Assembly (NCBI GenBank): GCA_017521245.1
Contig: JAFXDI010000047.1
Location: 1 to 36,487 of the forward strand
Direction of reading: 5' to 3'
From: Bacteroidales bacterium
Lineage (GTDB): Bacteria > Bacteroidota > Bacteroidia > Bacteroidales > G3-4614
Length of the DNA: 36,487 nucleotides
Part shown: positions 36,010-36,487 of the stretch, piece by piece
Layout of the letters: every line of letters starts with the position of its first letter
Position numbering within the stretch: position 1 is the first letter of the stretch
Program-made: the position numbers and the translations under genes
Notes under the pieces: generated by a model
Told to the model about the DNA's origin: nothing
The model's input: only the letters and a program-made list of their open reading frames with translations
Database searches by the model: none

Positions 36010-36487
36010 TTATTTGAATTTTAGACGCTTCATCTCCTTATCCTTATCTGGGCGGATTTTAAAAATTACCTCTTTAATATAGGAGCGTAAAAATCCTATT
36101 GAGTAGCCCCACAACTGTATGGTTGCCGTTACCAAAGCCAAGAGTGAAACCTTTACAGAACGAGTCTTAAACAATGCCTCAACAAATAGAGCCAAATAAT
36201 ATCCCAGCAATGGAGTTATTGCCCACTTACAGAAGAGTGTTGATATTATAAGGAATATTGAGCCCAACATAAATACAGTTGGCAAGAGATGCACCAATTT
36301 CATTGAGCCCGGGTGCAATAGATGCAACTCTACCCTCGAGCGACCAAACACCAACATCTGACGGCAGAAACTCTTGATTGTATTACGGCGTTTATGATAT
36401 ACAAAAGCATCGGGTAAGAGAACAGTTGTAAAACCTGCTTTGCGTATGCGAAGACTCAGGTCTATATCCTCGCCAAATACATCACGA
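36010..36487 (-). CDS. Family 2 glycosyltransferase, membrane-bound (partial, N-terminus off window)
   Basis: The frame is open to the right edge, giving the last 158 residues. The first visible residues contain GEDIDLSLRIRKAGF, the acidic motif of GT2 enzymes, then PDAFVYHKRR and a QMLVFGRSR segment like the Q-x-x-RW region of processive GT2 enzymes. Two or three membrane segments follow (MKLVHLLPTVFMLGSIFLII, ITPLLGYYLALFVEAL, LLALVTATIQLWGYSIGFL) before a basic tail. The enzyme probably adds sugars to a lipid-linked or surface glycan, but the sugar cannot be told. The ATG at 36357 is internal, not the start. Confidence 0.85.
   Translation of the reverse strand, partial: RDVFGEDIDLSLRIRKAGFTTVLLPDAFVYHKRRNTIKSFCRQMLVFGRSRVELHLLHPGSMKLVHLLPTVFMLGSIFLIISTLFCKWAITPLLGYYLALFVEALFKTRSVKVSLLALVTATIQLWGYSIGFLRSYIKEVIFKIRPDKDKEMKRLKFK

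Overview
The window is chromosomal DNA from a low-GC member of the phylum Bacteroidota, most likely order Bacteroidales. The evidence is the close match of RpoB, RpoC and EF-Tu to Bacteroides-type sequences, several copies of the Bacteroidota promoter consensus (TTTG, 18-20 bases, TAnnTTTG), the type IX secretion genes porU and porV, and little dependence on Shine-Dalgarno sites. Family or genus cannot be fixed from sequence reading alone.

Layout. (1) 1-2023, minus: the N-terminal 674 residues of a large secreted multidomain protein (signal peptide, GEVED-like domain, InlB-type beta repeats, a lectin-like stretch) that runs off the left edge. (2) 2353-16886, minus: a long collinear block of gene-expression genes, in transcription order rpsU, xerC-like recombinase, hpf, tRNA-Tyr, tRNA-Gly, tRNA-Thr, tuf, tRNA-Trp, secE, nusG, rplK, rplA, rplJ, rplL, rpoB, rpoC. 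It has promoters before rpsU and before the tRNAs, a terminator-like attenuator between rplL and rpoB, and a strong terminator after rpoC. (3) 17178-20202, plus: Xaa-Pro aminopeptidase, gamma-carbonic-anhydrase-like protein, radC. (4) 20311-24514, minus: an AddA/RecB-like helicase-nuclease, an eIF1/SUI1-like protein, then a small separate unit holding an orphan T9SS sorting domain and an overlapping 51-residue ORF. (5) 24650-32916, plus: rex, a FAH-family hydrolase, porU, porV, ispF, a lipoprotein alkaline phosphatase and a YbjQ-domain protein, closed by a terminator. (6) 33021-34690, minus: an HNH-nuclease-like protein and an XRE-type regulator behind a promoter whose -33 box lies in the middle of a perfect 15-bp inverted repeat. 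(7) 34691-34961: a noncoding, GC-richer structured element and a 21-bp terminator. (8) 34962-36487, minus: HIT-family protein, greA with a terminator-like leader hairpin, and the C-terminal part of a family 2 glycosyltransferase cut by the right edge.

Most of the window is core gene-expression and envelope machinery. PorU and PorV work together on the cell surface: PorU cleaves the C-terminal sorting domain of T9SS cargo and PorV shuttles cargo to it. The least explained parts are the XRE-HNH pair with its palindromic operator and adjoining noncoding element, the orphan sorting-domain unit next to rex, and the greA leader. No CRISPR array, complete insertion sequence, prophage or rRNA was seen, and no complete, clearly novel multi-gene system was found.
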